Shown piece by piece: positions 6,498-8,263 of a DNA stretch of 8,263 bases. The DNA is taken from the NCBI GenBank assembly GCA_015222915.1, contig JADFWE010000037.1:1-8263 (forward strand), given 5' to 3'. The notes beneath the pieces were generated by a model. The model saw only the letters and a list, made by a program, of their open reading frames with translations. It did not search any database and was not told the origin of the DNA. This DNA is from Pseudomonadota bacterium (GTDB lineage: Bacteria; Pseudomonadota; Gammaproteobacteria; SZUA-229). Position 1 is the stretch's first letter. Each line of letters starts with the position of its first letter. A program made the translations under genes and the position numbers.

Positions 6498-6899
6498 CTA
6501 AGAATCTTTTCCAATCCGGTAGGCTTCGAGTAATGCTTTTTTCAGTTCAGGGTTTTGATGTAGATCACTGACTGAGAGGTTTTGTCTGGCGATGTCCTGC
6601 AGTTTTTCGATGACGATACTTTCTGACCATACATCGTTAAAAGCATCGAGATCTAAAATACCGTCATTCACAAAATCGGCGATGAGTCCTTTTGCGTCGC
6701 TGAACATAATCGTTTCCGCCAGCATCATCTCATATTCATAGGAATAGGCACCGATATTCATTGCCTGTGCAAGTACCGGGAATAAGTCGGGAAGTTCACC
6801 GCTGGTATGCATGTGCTGGTCCATGTCCAGTTCGACAGAGGCGCTGTGTTTTTCGCCTTTAAAATAAAATTCGACGGATGCTGTTATGTAATTGCTCAT
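6498..6899 (-). CDS. Conserved-looking hypothetical protein downstream of the CbbO/NorD-type gene (133 aa)
   Basis: I do not recognise a named family. The N-terminus (MSNYITASVEFYFKGEKHS, residues 1-19) reads as two beta strands, followed by an acidic segment LDMDQHMHTSGELPDLF and then helices (YSYEYEMMLAETIMFSDAK at 52-70, and about 92-130). It has no signal peptide, membrane segment or cysteines, and is strongly acidic, so it is probably a soluble cytoplasmic protein. No good ribosome binding site precedes the ATG. The next in-frame Met (residue 26) would remove the clear strand region, so the first ATG is kept. It lies downstream of the VWA gene on the same strand, separated by 155 bp that hold a nested inverted repeat. 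A role alongside the VWA protein is plausible from position only. Confidence 0.75.
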   Translation of the reverse strand: MSNYITASVEFYFKGEKHSASVELDMDQHMHTSGELPDLFPVLAQAMNIGAYSYEYEMMLAETIMFSDAKGLIADFVNDGILDLDAFNDVWSESIVIEKLQDIARQNLSVSDLHQNPELKKALLEAYRIGKDS

Positions 6900-6928
6900 A
6901 TGTGTATTTTAATAGAGAAAAGATTTTC

Positions 6929-7039
6929 CACCACAGAGGACACGGAGGTCACAGAGTTTTTGCGTCATTGCGAGCGAAGCGTGGCAATGACGGAAGATAC
7001 AAAATGTTTTTCTCTGTGACCTCCGTGTCCTCTGTGGTG
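6929..7039. repeat. Nested palindromic repeat element with perfect 28-bp inverted arms
   Basis: The left arm (6929-6956) and right arm (7012-7039) are exact reverse complements over 28 bases. Each arm has a 9-bp period: ACAGAGGAC, ACGGAGGTC, ACAGAGTTT at 6933-6959. The 55-bp centre holds a second palindrome. The same CACAGAGGACACGGAGG-like and CATTGCGAGCGAAGCGTGG-like words recur as dispersed intergenic repeats in many bacterial genomes (from memory, not searched). No open reading frame or transposase lies inside. The element starts 16 nt after the stop of the VWA gene, so in RNA it would fold into a long hairpin that could protect the 3' end or partly block read-through into the 133-residue gene. 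Confidence 0.85.
6963..6992. repeat. Inner palindrome (CATTGCGAGCGAAGCGTGG-type) nested in the larger element
   Basis: CGTCATTGC at 6963-6971 pairs perfectly with GCAATGACG at 6984-6992 around the 12-nt centre GAGCGAAGCGTG. Its base composition and sequence differ from the outer arms, which suggests an independent repeat family inserted into or fused with the outer one. Confidence 0.75.
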
Positions 7040-7054
7040 AGATGTTTTTAGGTA

Positions 7055-8263
7055 TTAAGATGTTAACGCGGCAAACAACATCGGTAGCTTCTCAGGCAGT
7101 TTTTCTACGTGGTCGATTACAGTATAACCACCGGCACCGAAGATGTCCTGAATATAGTCATCAGCTTTTTTGTCCAGACTGATGCAGTAGCTGTGCATGC
7201 CTTTAGATGAAAGTTCATCAACTGCTTTTTTAGTGTCGCTGATCAAATATTTTTCATCTTCGACATCGATATCAGCCGGTTCACCATCGGTTAATATCAG
7301 CATTAATTTTTTATCAGCAACCTGTCCTTCCAGATAATGTCCGGCATGGCGGATGGCAGCGCCCATACGTGTGGAGAAACCAGCGTCCATAGCGGCAAGG
7401 CGTCCTTTTACAGTGTCATCGAAACTCTCACCGTAGCCTTTCATATGATAATAGCGAACATTGTGCCGTGTATCTGAATGGAATCCGGCAATGGCATACT
7501 TGTCACCGAGCTGTTCGATGGTCCATGCTAGTAATGATACTGCTTCCTGACTAAGTTCTAAAATAGTCTGGTCGGAACCGTCAGGTTTATCGTTCAGTGA
7601 TGCTGATAGATCCAGCAATATCATCACTGCGATATCACGGCCATCATGTTTGTGGCTCATGTTGATGCGTGGATCAGGTTGTGCTCCACACTTGTAATCG
7701 ATGAGTGAGCGGATAGCAACATCGAGATCCAGTTCACTGCCTTCTTCCTGATAACGCACGCGCACAAAACGTTGTGGTTTTAATTTGTCGAGGATAAGTT
7801 TTAACAGCTTCGCCAGTTGTGCATGTTTTTCTAAGATAGCATCGATATCAGAGGCATTGCCTGTCGGGTGGATAGATTCGTACAGACTTACCCAGTCTGG
7901 TTTAAAGGTCGAGGTATTGTAATCCCACTCAGGATAGTGACGAGGTGGCAGACCTTCGTTTTCCAGTTCTTCTTTTTTTGTTTGTTGTTTATTTTCGTAG
8001 TCTTCGGCTTCATCATTCTCTTCGATGAATACCCACATGTGACGATTGTCATCACGGTAATCGATGACGGTGTTTTCAAAACGCATCCTGGGTAGCTGGT
8101 CGCTCTGCAGACGTGTCCGTGCGGTAAACGTTATGGCGATATCGACCATGGCTTTGGTGCTGCCACCATCTTCTTCGACGACTTTATAGAAACGATCAAC
8201 AAACTCCAGTATATGTTCGTTTTTGTAACCATGGTCAGGATCTAATATTGCACGCGATAACAT
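7055..8263 (-). CDS. CbbO/NorD-type VWA-domain protein, C-terminal part (partial at right edge)
   Basis: The reading frame is open to the window edge. The apparent first Met is the last codon seen, so the true start probably lies beyond: family members are usually 600-800 residues and only 402 are present. The C-terminal von Willebrand A domain (about residues 208-400 of this part) has a complete metal-binding MIDAS: DLSAS (Asp218, Ser220, Ser222), Thr298 in STRMG, and Asp326 in LILTDGEPAD. Before it lie RFENTVIDYRDDNRHMWVFI (61-80), an acidic/Lys-rich linker (81-102) and a helical segment (137-162). CbbO partners the AAA+ ATPase CbbQ to reactivate Rubisco. NorD partners NorQ for nitric oxide reductase. 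I lean towards CbbO, but the partner gene that would settle it lies outside the window. Its downstream neighbour is the 133-residue protein. Confidence 0.88.
   Translation of the reverse strand: MLSRAILDPDHGYKNEHILEFVDRFYKVVEEDGGSTKAMVDIAITFTARTRLQSDQLPRMRFENTVIDYRDDNRHMWVFIEENDEAEDYENKQQTKKEELENEGLPPRHYPEWDYNTSTFKPDWVSLYESIHPTGNASDIDAILEKHAQLAKLLKLILDKLKPQRFVRVRYQEEGSELDLDVAIRSLIDYKCGAQPDPRINMSHKHDGRDIAVMILLDLSASLNDKPDGSDQTILELSQEAVSLLAWTIEQLGDKYAIAGFHSDTRHNVRYYHMKGYGESFDDTVKGRLAAMDAGFSTRMGAAIRHAGHYLEGQVADKKLMLILTDGEPADIDVEDEKYLISDTKKAVDELSSKGMHSYCISLDKKADDYIQDIFGAGGYTVIDHVEKLPEKLPMLFAALTS

Noticed and set aside
6929..7039. CRISPR-like repeat
   Set aside because: The arms are inverted, not direct, there is only one pair, and no regularly spaced unique spacers or cas genes are present.
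6929..7039. Rho-independent terminator
   Set aside because: The arms are 55 bp apart and no clean T-run follows the stem on the minus strand. A repeat element explains it better, though partial termination is possible.

Overview
The window looks like a moderate-GC gammaproteobacterial (at least proteobacterial) chromosome. The evidence is the Sec signal peptides, an outer-membrane beta-barrel protein ending in aromatic residues, a LolA-like periplasmic protein, and a CbbO/NorD-type VWA protein of the kind found with Rubisco operons in sulfur- and hydrogen-oxidising autotrophs or with nitric oxide reductase in denitrifiers. The lineage is inferred from protein types only.

Left part (1-1041). 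A minus-strand reading frame that may be the tail of a Y-family DNA polymerase runs off the left edge. It is followed on the plus strand by a 69-residue acidic protein with its own sigma70-like promoter and strong ribosome binding site, then by a 167-residue two-helix membrane protein. The latter converges tail-to-tail, 20 bp apart, with the large operon.

Central part (1062-6407, all minus strand, read right to left). This is a compact five-gene operon. In order of transcription it encodes a periplasmic LolA-like protein, two FtsX/LolCE-type permeases, a LolD/MacB-type ATPase and an outer-membrane beta-barrel. Junctions are 7 bp, a 4-bp ATGA overlap, 37 bp and another 4-bp ATGA overlap. Together the products could form a route across the whole envelope: an ATP-driven inner-membrane extractor, a soluble hydrophobic-ligand carrier and an outer-membrane receiver. 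It resembles the Lol lipoprotein system but has its own barrel. The cargo cannot be read from the sequence.

Right part (6498-8263, minus strand). A CbbO/NorD-type VWA protein, cut by the right edge, is followed downstream by a 133-residue protein of unknown function. Between them sits a 111-bp element with perfect 28-bp inverted arms built from a 9-bp period and a second, unrelated small palindrome nested inside. It is probably one copy of a dispersed non-coding repeat.

No tRNA, rRNA, CRISPR array, transposase gene or replication origin is visible. No stretch of 300 bp lacks a gene.
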